A stretch of 50,428 nucleotides of DNA from Natrialba asiatica DSM 12278 (lineage in GTDB: Archaea; Halobacteriota; Halobacteria; Halobacteriales; Natrialbaceae): contig NZ_AOIO01000021.1 in the NCBI RefSeq assembly GCF_000337555.1, positions 1 to 50,428 on the forward strand, written 5' to 3'. How positions within the stretch are numbered: position 1 is the first letter of the stretch; the number at the start of each line of letters is the position of its first letter. The translations under genes and the position numbers were made by a program. Shown here in pieces: positions 25,257-34,079 of the stretch. The notes beneath the pieces were generated by a model. That model worked only from the letters and a program-made list of their open reading frames with translations. It ran no database searches and was not told the DNA's origin.

Positions 25257-27319
25257 CCGTTCGACGGCTACCGCTCCTGCTCGGCTTTCTTGCACTCGGG
25301 TGCGGTCTCGCCGTCGCAACCGGGAGTCTCGAACTCAGCCTCACCGACAGCGCGATCGGTATTGTCGCGCTGATCGCAGTTCTGGTTGGTCTGCGATCAC
25401 TCGGGCGACGGTCCAGCCGGCGCGAGCGGCCGAATAGCGCCGAGGCAGCGCCCGAACGACGAATCAGCGTTCCCGTCCCCGGTCAGTCCCTCTCGAGTTC
25501 AGTCGCCGACTTTCGGCAAGCGACCGCCGAGTATACGACTCGTGGGCGGCGGACGATCGACGGCTTACGGGCGGCGGCCGTAGCCGTCCTCACGCGATTC
25601 GAAGGCGATACCGTGGCGGATGCGACCGACCGCATCGAAGCGGGGACCTGGACCGACGATCCGATCGCCGCCGCGTTCCTCTCGGACTCGGTCGACCGGC
25701 CGAAACGGTCGCTTCGAGCGCGCCTGCAGCGCATCACCGACCGGGAAACCGCCTTCCAGCGGGGCGTTCGTCACACCGCTGCCGCGATCGCGTCGGTTGG
25801 CTACGATCGAGGAACGGCCGAGGCCGGAACTGCGGGGAAAGCCGAATCCGGGTCCGACGTCCCATCTTCATCTCCAGTCTCAGGAACGAGTTCCGGCGAG
25901 ACCAGTTCGCTCCCGGAATACGACTACCAGCGCGGAACGACCGGTGACTCGACGCCAACCCCGCGCCGGACGACGACGGAATCCGTCGACGGCGTTCAAG
26001 ACGCTCGGACCAGATCGACCGACTACTGGCTCGGCATCGGCGTCGTCGCTCTCCTCGCCGTCGGTATCGGCGCGCTCGTCGAGTCGGCCGGCGTCGTCCT
26101 CATCGGCGTCATCGGCATCGGCTACGCCGGCTTCGCCCGGGCGCTCGAGCCGCCCGAACTCGAACTCGAACTCGAGCGCACGGTCGAAGACGACGCGCCC
26201 GACCCCGGCGACGACGTCGACGTTACCGTCACGCTCACGAATACGAGTTCGGGCTTCGTCTCGGACCTTCGGTTCGTCGACGGCATTCCGGCGGGTCTCG
26301 CCGTGACGGACGGTTCGAGCCGACTCGGGACTGCACTTCGGCCGGGCGAGTCGGTCTCGCTCGAGTATACGGTGACCGTCCAGCGTGGGAACCACCAGTT
26401 CGACCCCGCGCTCGCCATCGTGCGCGACCTCTCTCGCTCGACGGAGCGCGAGTACCTCGTCGGCACGGAGACGACCGTCACCTGCGAACCCGAACTCCGT
26501 CCGACGGCCGCGCCGGTTCCGCTTCGGACGACTGCAGCCGCCTTCGCCGGTCGGCTGACGACGTCGGAAGGCGGAACGGGGACGACCTTCCACTCCGTCC
26601 GGGAGTATCGGCCGAACGACTCGCTCTCCCGCATCGACTGGAACCGCCGCGCGAAGACGGGTGAACTCGCGACGCTCCAGTTCCACGAGGAGCGGGCCGC
26701 TCGCGTCGTCGTCCTCGTCGATGCGCGGCGACAGTCGTATCTCGCCCCGGCACCGGATCGGGCGCACGCGGTCGATCAATCGGTAACCGCGGCGGGTCGG
26801 ATCGCCGCTTCGCTCCTCGATGCGGGCGATACCGTCGGGCTCGCCGGACTCGGTCCGACCGATCGCGAACAGGGGAGTTCGAGAACCGGGCGACGACGGA
26901 CGGAGCCGTGCTGGCTCGCGCCGGCGTCCGGTCGTGACCATGAGATCCAGTTTCAGGAGTTGCTCGCGACGCATCCGCAGTTCGAGACGCTCCCGCCGGA
27001 CCAAAACAGTCGCTGGTTCTCACAGTTTCGGACGATTCAGCGCCGGCTCTCGGCCGAAACGCAGATCGTCCTCCTCTCGCCGCTGTGCGATCCGATGGCG
27101 GCCGATATCGCCCGGCGACTCGACGCCGGCGGCCACGCCGTGACGGTCGTGAGCCCGGACCCGACCGCGGAACGAACGGTCGGCCATCGTCTCGCGGCCG
27201 TCGCCCGACGCGTTCGTCGATTCGATCTCGAACAGGCGGGGATTTCGGTCGTCGACTGGGGGCCCGACGAATCGATCGATGCGGTCTTCGCGCGCCACGC
27301 TGCGGGTGGTTCTCGATGA
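25253..27319 (+). CDS. DUF58 domain membrane protein
   Basis: A 688-residue protein. Seen: two membrane helices at the N-terminus (residues about 5-45), a soluble stretch, a second helix pair near 262-290, then a beta-rich domain (ELELERTVEDDAPDPGDDVD) resembling the CARDB/DUF11 kind that precedes DUF58. The DUF58 core contains SVREYRPNDSLSRIDWNRRA and a von Willebrand-type region starting VVVLVDARRQS (DxxxS metal-site like). Known: DUF58 proteins work with MoxR AAA+ ATPases as chaperone-like maturation systems. Coupled by 4-base overlaps to the genes on both sides. No MoxR gene is in the window. Confidence 0.93.
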   Translation: MTVRRLPLLLGFLALGCGLAVATGSLELSLTDSAIGIVALIAVLVGLRSLGRRSSRRERPNSAEAAPERRISVPVPGQSLSSSVADFRQATAEYTTRGRRTIDGLRAAAVAVLTRFEGDTVADATDRIEAGTWTDDPIAAAFLSDSVDRPKRSLRARLQRITDRETAFQRGVRHTAAAIASVGYDRGTAEAGTAGKAESGSDVPSSSPVSGTSSGETSSLPEYDYQRGTTGDSTPTPRRTTTESVDGVQDARTRSTDYWLGIGVVALLAVGIGALVESAGVVLIGVIGIGYAGFARALEPPELELELERTVEDDAPDPGDDVDVTVTLTNTSSGFVSDLRFVDGIPAGLAVTDGSSRLGTALRPGESVSLEYTVTVQRGNHQFDPALAIVRDLSRSTEREYLVGTETTVTCEPELRPTAAPVPLRTTAAAFAGRLTTSEGGTGTTFHSVREYRPNDSLSRIDWNRRAKTGELATLQFHEERAARVVVLVDARRQSYLAPAPDRAHAVDQSVTAAGRIAASLLDAGDTVGLAGLGPTDREQGSSRTGRRRTEPCWLAPASGRDHEIQFQELLATHPQFETLPPDQNSRWFSQFRTIQRRLSAETQIVLLSPLCDPMAADIARRLDAGGHAVTVVSPDPTAERTVGHRLAAVARRVRRFDLEQAGISVVDWGPDESIDAVFARHAAGGSR

Positions 27320-28065
27320 CGCCGCCACCGGACCAGCGCGGTCGGAGACGGGAGCGACACGCCGACAGGGGGACCGGGAGTCCCCGCGCGGAAGCGGAGC
27401 CACAGTCACGGCCACGGCACCGAGCGACAGCGGGTCCCGGCGAGCGCGAGCAGGCTTCGGACCGGGATCAAGACCGGAACCGGGCCGAGTCGCGGGACTA
27501 CGACCCCGATGGAGCGGCCGGTCCCGTCACCCTCACGCGCAAACCAACGCTGTTCTCGAGCGGGTGTGCGCTCGCCGCCGCACTCGTCACCACAGCCATG
27601 GCCGCACTCGCATCCGGAATCACCACCCCGGGCGTCGGCGTCACCGCACTCGGTGTCGCCGTTCTCGCCGCCGGACTGTACTGGGCACACCCACGAACGA
27701 TCGACATCGGTGCACTCGTCCTCCTCGTCGGCCTCATCGTTGCCGGCGCCCGATCACCCGCCGTCGAACCCCTCGTCGTCGGCACGGTCACGACCGTTCT
27801 CGCCTGGGATCTCGGTCACAGCGGGCTCACACTCGGTACCCAACTCGGCCGCGACACCCGGACCATCCGTCTTGAACTCGTCCAGCTCGGATCGAGCCTG
27901 CTGGTCGGACTGCTGTCGGGAACCATCGGCTACGCAGTGTACACCGCCGGGACGGGCAACCTGCCAGCCTCGGCGATCGTCCTGCTGTTGGTCGCAGTCA
28001 CGCTCATTATCGTTAGTCTCGGGACGAAGCGATCCCGGAGTCCCGATCGGAAACGAAAGCGATAG
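27316..28065 (+). CDS. Membrane protein of the DUF58 operon (DUF7519-like)
   Basis: A 249-residue protein starting at ATG 27316, overlapping the DUF58 stop (ATGA). The first about 75 residues are hydrophilic and strongly charged (Arg/Glu/Asp rich), followed by five or six membrane segments (FSSGCALAAALVTTAMAAL, then GVTALGVAVLAAGLYW, IGALVLLVGLIVAGA, VGTVTTVLAWDLG, and a last LLLVAVTLIIVSLG) and a basic tail. From memory it belongs to the haloarchaeal family labelled DUF7519, found beside DUF58 and DUF4129 genes. Function unknown; the arrangement suggests one membrane complex. Confidence 0.78.
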   Translation: MTPPPDQRGRRRERHADRGTGSPRAEAEPQSRPRHRATAGPGEREQASDRDQDRNRAESRDYDPDGAAGPVTLTRKPTLFSSGCALAAALVTTAMAALASGITTPGVGVTALGVAVLAAGLYWAHPRTIDIGALVLLVGLIVAGARSPAVEPLVVGTVTTVLAWDLGHSGLTLGTQLGRDTRTIRLELVQLGSSLLVGLLSGTIGYAVYTAGTGNLPASAIVLLLVAVTLIIVSLGTKRSRSPDRKRKR

Positions 28066-28196
28066 CGGCCACCGCGATAGGCGGTAGCCACGCCGGACGA
28101 ATCGGGATGTGAGAGAACAGAGATATTCCGGCGGCAGAGACGAGTTCAGTGTCACTGTCAGTACCACGGCCACACCGCTCCGCTACAGTGTGGCGA

Positions 28197-29192
28197 TCAG
28201 ATGCCGGCGTAGCCCTCGATGTACTCGTCGTTGACTTCCCACTCGCCGTCGCCGTTTTGCACCATGTACTCGCCGTAGTAGGGGACGCGGTTCGCGACGG
28301 TTTCGCGGAACGTCTCGCGGATTTCCGGTTTCGTCATCTCGCCCATCGACCGGAGATCGTCGTTTCGGTTGAGACAGCCCTTGAGATAGCCTTCGTGGGT
28401 AACGCGGACGCGATGGCAGTTCGCACAGAAGGTCGGATTCTCGACGGGATCGACGATTTCGACCATGCCGCGGCCGGATTCGGGAGCCTCGTCGTGACTC
28501 ACCCAGTAGCGCTTTCGATCGTGCATCTCCCGATGTTCGATCTCGACGGCTTGCTCGGCGAGCCAGTCGTGAACGCGCTGGATGTCGATGTTCCACTCGG
28601 GTCGACCGGTCAACTCGGGCATGTACTCGATCAACTGGAGTTGCAGGCCGTCGTTTCGCGCGACGTGATCGACCATCTCCGGCACGTAACCCGCCGTCTG
28701 CTCGAAGACGACCATGTTGAGCTTGACCGGGTCCAGCCCCGCATCGAGCGCTGCCTCGACCCCTTCGAGCACTCGTTCGTAGGCCCCGCTCTGGGTCACG
28801 GCCGCGAAATCCTCGGGATCGAGCGCATCCTGCGAGACGTTGACGCGATCGAGCCCCGCGTCGACGAGTTCATCGGCGCGGTCGGGGAGGAACGTTCCGT
28901 TGGTCGTCAGCGAGACCTCCATCTGGGCGGGCGTGCGCTCGATGATTTCCGCAAGGTCCTGTCGGAGCATCGGCTCGCCGCCGGTGAACTTGACCGCATC
29001 GACGTCGAACTCGGCGGCGACCTCGAGAAAGCGAACGACGTCGTCCGTCTCCATCTCGTCGTCCTGCGGGTCCATCGGCCCCCGGGTGTCGCCGAGACCC
29101 TCGTTGTGACAGTAGACGCAGTCGAAGTTACACCGATCGGTGAGCGAGACGCGGACCCCGGTCACCTCGCGCCCGAACTCGTCGGTGAGCAT
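28197..29192 (-). CDS. moaA: GTP 3',8-cyclase MoaA
   Basis: A 331-residue radical SAM enzyme that starts molybdenum cofactor synthesis by rearranging GTP. Seen: the radical SAM cysteines in [17 protein letters not shown], a [10 protein letters not shown] motif, and the C-terminal second cluster site [19 protein letters not shown] that binds GTP. The expected end ([13 protein letters not shown]) resembles the family's GG tail only loosely: the usual terminal Gly-Gly is replaced by AGI. Single gene, start ATG 29192 ([10 protein letters not shown]), with a TATA element just upstream. Confidence 0.95.
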   Translation of the reverse strand: MLTDEFGREVTGVRVSLTDRCNFDCVYCHNEGLGDTRGPMDPQDDEMETDDVVRFLEVAAEFDVDAVKFTGGEPMLRQDLAEIIERTPAQMEVSLTTNGTFLPDRADELVDAGLDRVNVSQDALDPEDFAAVTQSGAYERVLEGVEAALDAGLDPVKLNMVVFEQTAGYVPEMVDHVARNDGLQLQLIEYMPELTGRPEWNIDIQRVHDWLAEQAVEIEHREMHDRKRYWVSHDEAPESGRGMVEIVDPVENPTFCANCHRVRVTHEGYLKGCLNRNDDLRSMGEMTKPEIRETFRETVANRVPYYGEYMVQNGDGEWEVNDEYIEGYAGI

Positions 29193-29214
29193 ATCTTCGT
29201 GTTGTGGTCGAATC

Positions 29215-29223
29215 CGCTTAAAC
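29215..29223 (-). promoter_or_regulatory. TATA box of moaA
   Basis: GTTTAAGCG on the minus strand, centred about 27 bases before the ATG, indicates a leaderless transcript. Confidence 0.5.
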
Positions 29224-29300
29224 GCGCCGGGTATTTCCGCATCCAGTAACTGATTTCGATTACCCGTACTTTCCTGTCACAGAACTGTTTTGTTGCCGTC

Positions 29301-29309
29301 GATTTTAAC
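29301..29309 (+). promoter_or_regulatory. TATA box of the transducer gene
   Basis: GATTTTAAC lies about 37 bases before the ATG at 29342, in an A+T-rich patch between divergent moaA and the transducer. Confidence 0.4.
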
Positions 29310-29341
29310 TACGTTCCGTCTAACCGTGCGGATAGTGACCA

Positions 29342-30910
29342 ATGGACAGTAATATTTCCGACGAGTCCCGAGACGCCGATTCGACGGCCACGTCGGCCGC
29401 TACGCGACCGACCGAAGACGACCGCGGGGAGGAGTCCGGCGGCGGATTCGAGGGCCCTGCCGCGCCGGTCATTCGCCGGGCCGGTTATCAGCAACTGTTC
29501 GATGGAACCGGCATTCCCACGTTCATTCTGGACGCCGAGGGAACGGTCGTCGAGTGGAACGCGGCGCTGGCCGAGTTGACCGGCGTCGAACGAGCCGATG
29601 CGCTCGGCCACGACTACGCGTCGGAACTGTTCTACCCGGACGGCCGCCGGGCGGATACGCTCGCGGACAAGGTGGTACAGGCCCCCGAGCGGGCCCACGA
29701 ACGGTTCGGCGTCGAACTGCGCGACCCCGAGCAACGCCGGTACGGCGACACCAGCACCATGGTCGACCGCCACGGCGACGAGAAACACATCGACTTCTCG
29801 GCGACACCGCTGTACGGCACCGCCGGGGGACGTGACGGCGACCTTCTCGGCGTTATCGAAGTCGTCGTCGACCGAACCGACATCGTCGCCGAGCGCGACG
29901 CCACGACGGCGCTCGTCCGCGAACTCCAGACGACCGCAACCGAAATCAGCCACGGCGACCTCACCGCCCGCGCACGGCGACTCGACTCGTTCCAGTTGCT
30001 CGATTCCGAACTCGTGGCCGTCGTCGACGACCTCAACGAGATGGCCGCCAGCCTCGAAACGCTCACCGGCCGCGTGAGCGAACAGGCGACCGAGATGCAA
30101 GCCGCCGTCGACGACGCGAGCGCGGCCGCCGACGACATCGCGGACAACGTCGCCGAACAGCATCGCCTACTCGAGGACTCCGCGAGCGAGATGCAGACGT
30201 TCGCGGCCGGCATGGAGGAAGTCGCCGCCCAGTCCGAAGAGGTCGACACCGCCGCTCAGGCCGCCAAAGACGCCGTCGAACACGGCCTCGATGCCGGCGC
30301 GGATGCACGCGAGGCGACCGAGGACGTCGTCGAAATCGGCGACGAACTCGCCGCAAACATCGACGAACTCACGGCCAAGATGGACGACATCGGCTCCGTC
30401 GTCGAGGTCATCTCGGACGTCGCCGACGAGACGAACCTCCTCGCGCTCAACGCCAACATCGAAGCCGCACGCGCCGGCGACAGCGGCGACGGATTCGCCG
30501 TCGTCGCGGACCACGTCAAAACCCTCGCCAACGAGACGCAGGACCACACCGAGGCGATCACGGCGAACCTCGACGAGTTGCAGGCCCAGTTCGCCGAGAC
30601 GACCGACGCCGTCTCCCGCTCCCACGACCGGATCGACCACGCCGAAACCCAGATCGACGCCGTCATCACCGAACTCGAGGCAATCGCCGACTCCGTCGAC
30701 GAGGCCGCCCACGGTATCTCGGAGGTCGCCCGCGTGATCGACGACCAGACGGCCAGCGTCGAAGAACTCACCTCGACGATCGAGACGGTCCGGGACCGTT
30801 CGGAGCGAAGCGAGACGGCGACGGAGCGGATCGTCGAAGCGACGACCCAGCAGGAGCAGACGATCGATCACCTCGTCCGACGAGTCGACGAGTTACAGAC
30901 CGACGACTAA
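29342..30910 (+). CDS. Soluble PAS-domain methyl-accepting transducer
   Basis: A 522-residue chemotaxis-type receptor. Seen: an acidic N-terminus, a PAS domain about residues 45-185 (IPTFILDAEGTVVEWNAAL and the late GVIEVVVDRTD), a short HAMP-like stretch, then a long coiled-coil signalling domain. The hairpin tip near residue 360-400 has DVADETNLLALNANIEAARAG, the conserved site that binds CheA and CheW. No membrane helix or signal peptide, so it senses in the cytoplasm. Gln/Glu pairs along the helices are possible methylation sites. The ligand or cofactor of the PAS domain is unknown. No other chemotaxis genes nearby. Confidence 0.92.
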   Translation: MDSNISDESRDADSTATSAATRPTEDDRGEESGGGFEGPAAPVIRRAGYQQLFDGTGIPTFILDAEGTVVEWNAALAELTGVERADALGHDYASELFYPDGRRADTLADKVVQAPERAHERFGVELRDPEQRRYGDTSTMVDRHGDEKHIDFSATPLYGTAGGRDGDLLGVIEVVVDRTDIVAERDATTALVRELQTTATEISHGDLTARARRLDSFQLLDSELVAVVDDLNEMAASLETLTGRVSEQATEMQAAVDDASAAADDIADNVAEQHRLLEDSASEMQTFAAGMEEVAAQSEEVDTAAQAAKDAVEHGLDAGADAREATEDVVEIGDELAANIDELTAKMDDIGSVVEVISDVADETNLLALNANIEAARAGDSGDGFAVVADHVKTLANETQDHTEAITANLDELQAQFAETTDAVSRSHDRIDHAETQIDAVITELEAIADSVDEAAHGISEVARVIDDQTASVEELTSTIETVRDRSERSETATERIVEATTQQEQTIDHLVRRVDELQTDD

Positions 30911-31045
30911 CGCGACCGTCGTTTTCAGGGCCACCGGCGGACGGTCGTGATGACTCGTCTCCCTCTACGCCGTCGGCCGAGATCCCTGCCACCCGAAAAA
31001 CCCTGCCGGCCGAAAACCTACACCACCCCCGCACGAACACCGACC

Positions 31046-31279
31046 ATGGACGACGACATGCTCTCCGACCAGCGCGAACTCGTCGATCGCATCGAAGCCG
31101 CCGGCTGGGACGTGACCGATCTCGAACTCTCCGCCTATGACAGCCCCTGGTCCGACGAGGACGACCCCGAGGCGACGGTGACGATCACCGCCCGCAAGCC
31201 GTACGATAACGAGACCGCAGAGACGAGCGGAGATACCGGCGAGGACGGAGACGACGAGAACCCGTTCCGACTGAAATAG
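31046..31279 (+). CDS. Small acidic haloarchaeal protein
   Basis: 77 residues, unrecognised. Seen: an N-terminal helix (LVDRIEAAGWDVTDLELSA), a short strand-rich stretch (EATVTITARKPYD) and a disordered acidic tail ending in NPFRLK. The composition is typical of genuine haloarchaeal proteins. The ATG at 31046 follows a CACCGACC context; longer in-frame extensions are basic and unlikely. It converges with rtcB, 29 bases apart. Confidence 0.75.
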   Translation: MDDDMLSDQRELVDRIEAAGWDVTDLELSAYDSPWSDEDDPEATVTITARKPYDNETAETSGDTGEDGDDENPFRLK

Positions 31280-31308
31280 GTTTCTCGAACTCCGGTCGAA
31301 GTCGGTGA

Positions 31309-32775
31309 CTACCCCTTGATGTTACACACCGGGAACGTTCGCGCCACCTTGTCGCCGATTCCCAACGCGTCCGAGACGCGAACGACCTCATCGACGTCCT
31401 TGTACACGCCGGGTGCCTCCTCGGCGACCGTCGCGCCGGACTGGGCCTTCACGTAAATCTGTTGCTGTTCCTCGAGTTCATCCTGCACGTCGCCGCCCCA
31501 GAACTCGTTTTTGGCCCGGGTGCGACTCATCAGCCGTCCCGCACCGTGGGCCGTCGAACCGAAGGTGAGGTCCATCGAGTGCTCGCCGCCTCGCAGGACG
31601 TAGCTGCCGGCTCCCATGCTGCCGGGGATGATGACGGGCTGACCGACATCGCGATACGCGGCGGGCACTTCGGGGTGGCCGGCGGGGAACGCCCGCGTGG
31701 CACCCTTGCGGTGGACGTAGAGGTCGCGTTCGTCCCCCGCCACGGTGTGCGTTTCCTTCTTCGCGATGTTGTGGGCCACGTCGTACAGCAGGTGCATGTC
31801 CATGGCCTCCCACGAGCGGTCGAAGACGCGCTCGAAGACCCGCCGCGTGCGGTGCATGATGAGTTGGCGGTTGACCCACGCGAAGTTGATCGCGGCGTTC
31901 ATCGCGCCGTAGTAGTCTTCGGCGAGTTGGGAGCCGGCGGGCGCGGCCGCGAGTTCTTTGTCCGGCAACTGGTTCAGCAGTCCCTGGTGTTGTTGTTCGA
32001 TCTTCCGCAGGTAATCGTTGCAGGTCTGGTGGCCCAGGCCGCGGGAGCCACAGTGGATCAGGACGACGATCTGGTCCGCTTCGAGGCCGTAAGCCTCACC
32101 CACCTCGTCGTCGAAGATATCTGTGACGCGCTGGACCTCGAGGAAGTGGTTGCCCGAGCCGAGCGAACCGATCTGGTTCTTCCCGCGGTCTTTGGCCTTC
32201 TGACTCACCTTCTCTGGGTTCGCGCCCTCCCGCATTCCCTCGTCCTCGCAGTGTAGCAGATCGTCCTCGACGGCGTGACCGTTCTCGAGCGCCCAGTCGA
32301 CGCCGCGGGCGAGGATTTCGTCGACGGTGTCGACGCCGGCTTCGACGACGCCGCCGCCGCCGAGCCCCGACGGGATGTTCGCAAAGAGGGAGTCGACGAG
32401 TTCTTCTTCCCGTCCCTGAAGTTCGTCGTAGGTCAGATTCGTCCGCATCATCCTGACGCCGCAATTAATGTCGTAGCCGACCGCTCCCGGCGAAATGCAG
32501 CCGTTCTCGGCGTCGAGTGCACCGACCCCGCCGACCGGGAACCCGTAACCCTGGTGACCGTCGGGCATACAGATCGCGTAGTTCGTGATCCCCGGCAGGT
32601 GGGTCGTGTTCGTGATCTGCTCGAGCGTCTTATCCTCCCGGATCTCCTCGAGGAGGGTTTCGCTCGCGAGCACTCTCGCGGGTGCGCGCATATCTCCCTC
32701 TTGTGGGATCTCCCAGACGAACTCGCGCACCTGCTCGAGCGTGATGTCGCCGGCCTCGAACGTGGGATTGCTCAT
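31309..32775 (-). CDS. rtcB: RNA-splicing ligase RtcB
   Basis: A 488-residue GTP-dependent ligase that joins the 2',3'-cyclic phosphate and 5'-OH ends left by tRNA splicing and rRNA processing. Seen: MPDGHQGYGFPVGGVGAL, the metal-binding Cys in VGYDINCGVRMMRTN, LIHCGSRGLGHQ, HLLYDVAHNIAKKE, and HGAGRLMSR, whose His is guanylylated in studied enzymes. Ends with VCNIKG as in most archaeal RtcB. No intein. Archease follows the same direction upstream, 75 bases away. Confidence 0.97.
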   Translation of the reverse strand: MSNPTFEAGDITLEQVREFVWEIPQEGDMRAPARVLASETLLEEIREDKTLEQITNTTHLPGITNYAICMPDGHQGYGFPVGGVGALDAENGCISPGAVGYDINCGVRMMRTNLTYDELQGREEELVDSLFANIPSGLGGGGVVEAGVDTVDEILARGVDWALENGHAVEDDLLHCEDEGMREGANPEKVSQKAKDRGKNQIGSLGSGNHFLEVQRVTDIFDDEVGEAYGLEADQIVVLIHCGSRGLGHQTCNDYLRKIEQQHQGLLNQLPDKELAAAPAGSQLAEDYYGAMNAAINFAWVNRQLIMHRTRRVFERVFDRSWEAMDMHLLYDVAHNIAKKETHTVAGDERDLYVHRKGATRAFPAGHPEVPAAYRDVGQPVIIPGSMGAGSYVLRGGEHSMDLTFGSTAHGAGRLMSRTRAKNEFWGGDVQDELEEQQQIYVKAQSGATVAEEAPGVYKDVDEVVRVSDALGIGDKVARTFPVCNIKG

Positions 32776-32850
32776 ACGCGAAGTCGGACCCCGACGATGA
32801 AAGGTGTTCGTCTCTCGAGTTGCTCGCTGCGCGAGTGCGATTCCGTTTGA

Positions 32851-33300
32851 TCAAATGTCGAAGACGACGTACGCCTCCCAACCGTCGGCGACGTTCTCGA
32901 GTCGCATCTCGGAATAGGTGACGGCTTTCACCTCTCGGGCGTCGAGTTCAGCAAGCGGGACGCCGCGGGCGGTTGCGGTCACTTCCCACGGAGGATCGGC
33001 TGTCGGATCGTCGCCATTGGCTGACTCAACTGTCGGCCCGCTGATCGACTCGACGCGGTGGTCGACCGGGAGTTCGGCGCGCACGTCCCGCAGATAAATG
33101 AGTTCGTCGAGATAGTCGAACAGCAGTGCCTCGCGGCTCTCGGCGGCGACTGCGAGTGAAAACCGCTTGCCTGCGTTGGGAACCTCGTCAGTCGAGCAGG
33201 CCGTCAGGCCGTCGGCGACGGCAGCGAAGACCGCTTCGAGTGACCCGCCCGTCGCCGCGACCGCAACGTCGGCAGTGTGATCGCGCAGTTCGAAACCCAT
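32851..33300 (-). CDS. Archease, RtcB cofactor
   Basis: A 149-residue archease that lets RtcB turn over repeatedly by helping guanylylation. Seen: FELRDHTADVAV with the metal-binding Asp, AVFAAVADGL, LFDYLDELIYLRD, an acidic insert (about residues 85-105), and late VKAVTYSEMRLE. ATG 33300 (MGFELRDHT) is the standard family start. Sits directly upstream of rtcB on the same strand, a known operon pairing. Confidence 0.93.
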   Translation of the reverse strand: MGFELRDHTADVAVAATGGSLEAVFAAVADGLTACSTDEVPNAGKRFSLAVAAESREALLFDYLDELIYLRDVRAELPVDHRVESISGPTVESANGDDPTADPPWEVTATARGVPLAELDAREVKAVTYSEMRLENVADGWEAYVVFDI

Positions 33301-33492
33301 CGTCTTGGAACGACGTTCGCGCGCCGCCGTCGTATGTCCGTCGCTTCCGCCGGGTTGACACGGTACCCTCGAACAACAGTCGGCGAGCAACTGGCCTGGA
33401 ATCCCGGTCGTCCGTGGAGCACCCGCGGGAGCGCCACTGATTTTCACATAGTCGACAGTATATCGGTGGCGTTCGGGCCTCGTTGCCGGTGG

Positions 33493-33501
33493 AATTATAT
33501 T
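33493..33501 (+). promoter_or_regulatory. TATA box of the GNAT gene
   Basis: AATTATATT is centred about 28 bases before the GTG at 33525. This spacing supports the GTG over earlier in-frame codons. Confidence 0.55.
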
Positions 33502-33524
33502 GGCGACGATGTAAGGCAGTGGTA

Positions 33525-34001
33525 GTGAGCGTCAACATCGACAGGCGCGTCGTTACGCCAGGGAACGACGAGTTCGTCGAGCAGGCCTGGCAGCTCAAAG
33601 AGCAGATCAATCAGCAGGAGGACGTCCTCAAGCAGCGGCGAGGCTTTTTCACTGATGCCTATCGACGCTCGACCGTTCACTGCTATGCCCTCGACAACGA
33701 ACTCGTCGGTTTTGCCGCCGTTCGACGCGACGGCTACATTCTCTTTCTCGCAGTTTCACCGGCCCATCGCGGAGAGGGGCTCGGAAAACGACTCGTTGCC
33801 CGGGTTGCAGACGACCACGAGACGATCACCTGCCACGCTCGGACGAGCAACGAGAACGCCCTGCAGTTCTACGAACATCTCGGCTTCGAGATTAAACGTC
33901 GGATCGATAACTACTACGAGGACAGCGGCGACGCCTACTATCTGAAACTCGGCTCCGGCGACGGGATCGCGGACCGAATTTCCGATCTGATGCGCCGGTA
34001 G
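33525..34001 (+). CDS. GNAT family N-acetyltransferase
   Basis: 158 residues, starting at GTG. Seen: a substrate-side helix pair (AWQLKEQINQQEDVLKQ), the acetyl-CoA strand VGFAAVRRDGYILFLAV, the pyrophosphate loop HRGEGLGKRLV and the late NALQFYEHLGFE motif. This resembles RimI-type protein N-terminal or small-molecule acetyltransferases; the substrate is unknown. It precedes priS by 78 bases with a separate TATA box for priS, so the two are probably transcribed separately though often neighbours. Confidence 0.9.
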   Translation: MSVNIDRRVVTPGNDEFVEQAWQLKEQINQQEDVLKQRRGFFTDAYRRSTVHCYALDNELVGFAAVRRDGYILFLAVSPAHRGEGLGKRLVARVADDHETITCHARTSNENALQFYEHLGFEIKRRIDNYYEDSGDAYYLKLGSGDGIADRISDLMRR

Positions 34002-34043
34002 TGCGGTCTGGGACCGACGGTCATCCGCACGGACAGTCCAATA

Positions 34044-34052
34044 CAATTATAC
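34044..34052 (+). promoter_or_regulatory. TATA box of priS-gins
   Basis: CAATTATAC is centred about 32 bases before the ATG at 34080, so the primase message is nearly leaderless. Confidence 0.5.
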
Positions 34053-34079
34053 CCGCGCCACGACGAGTAGCGCAAGCGC

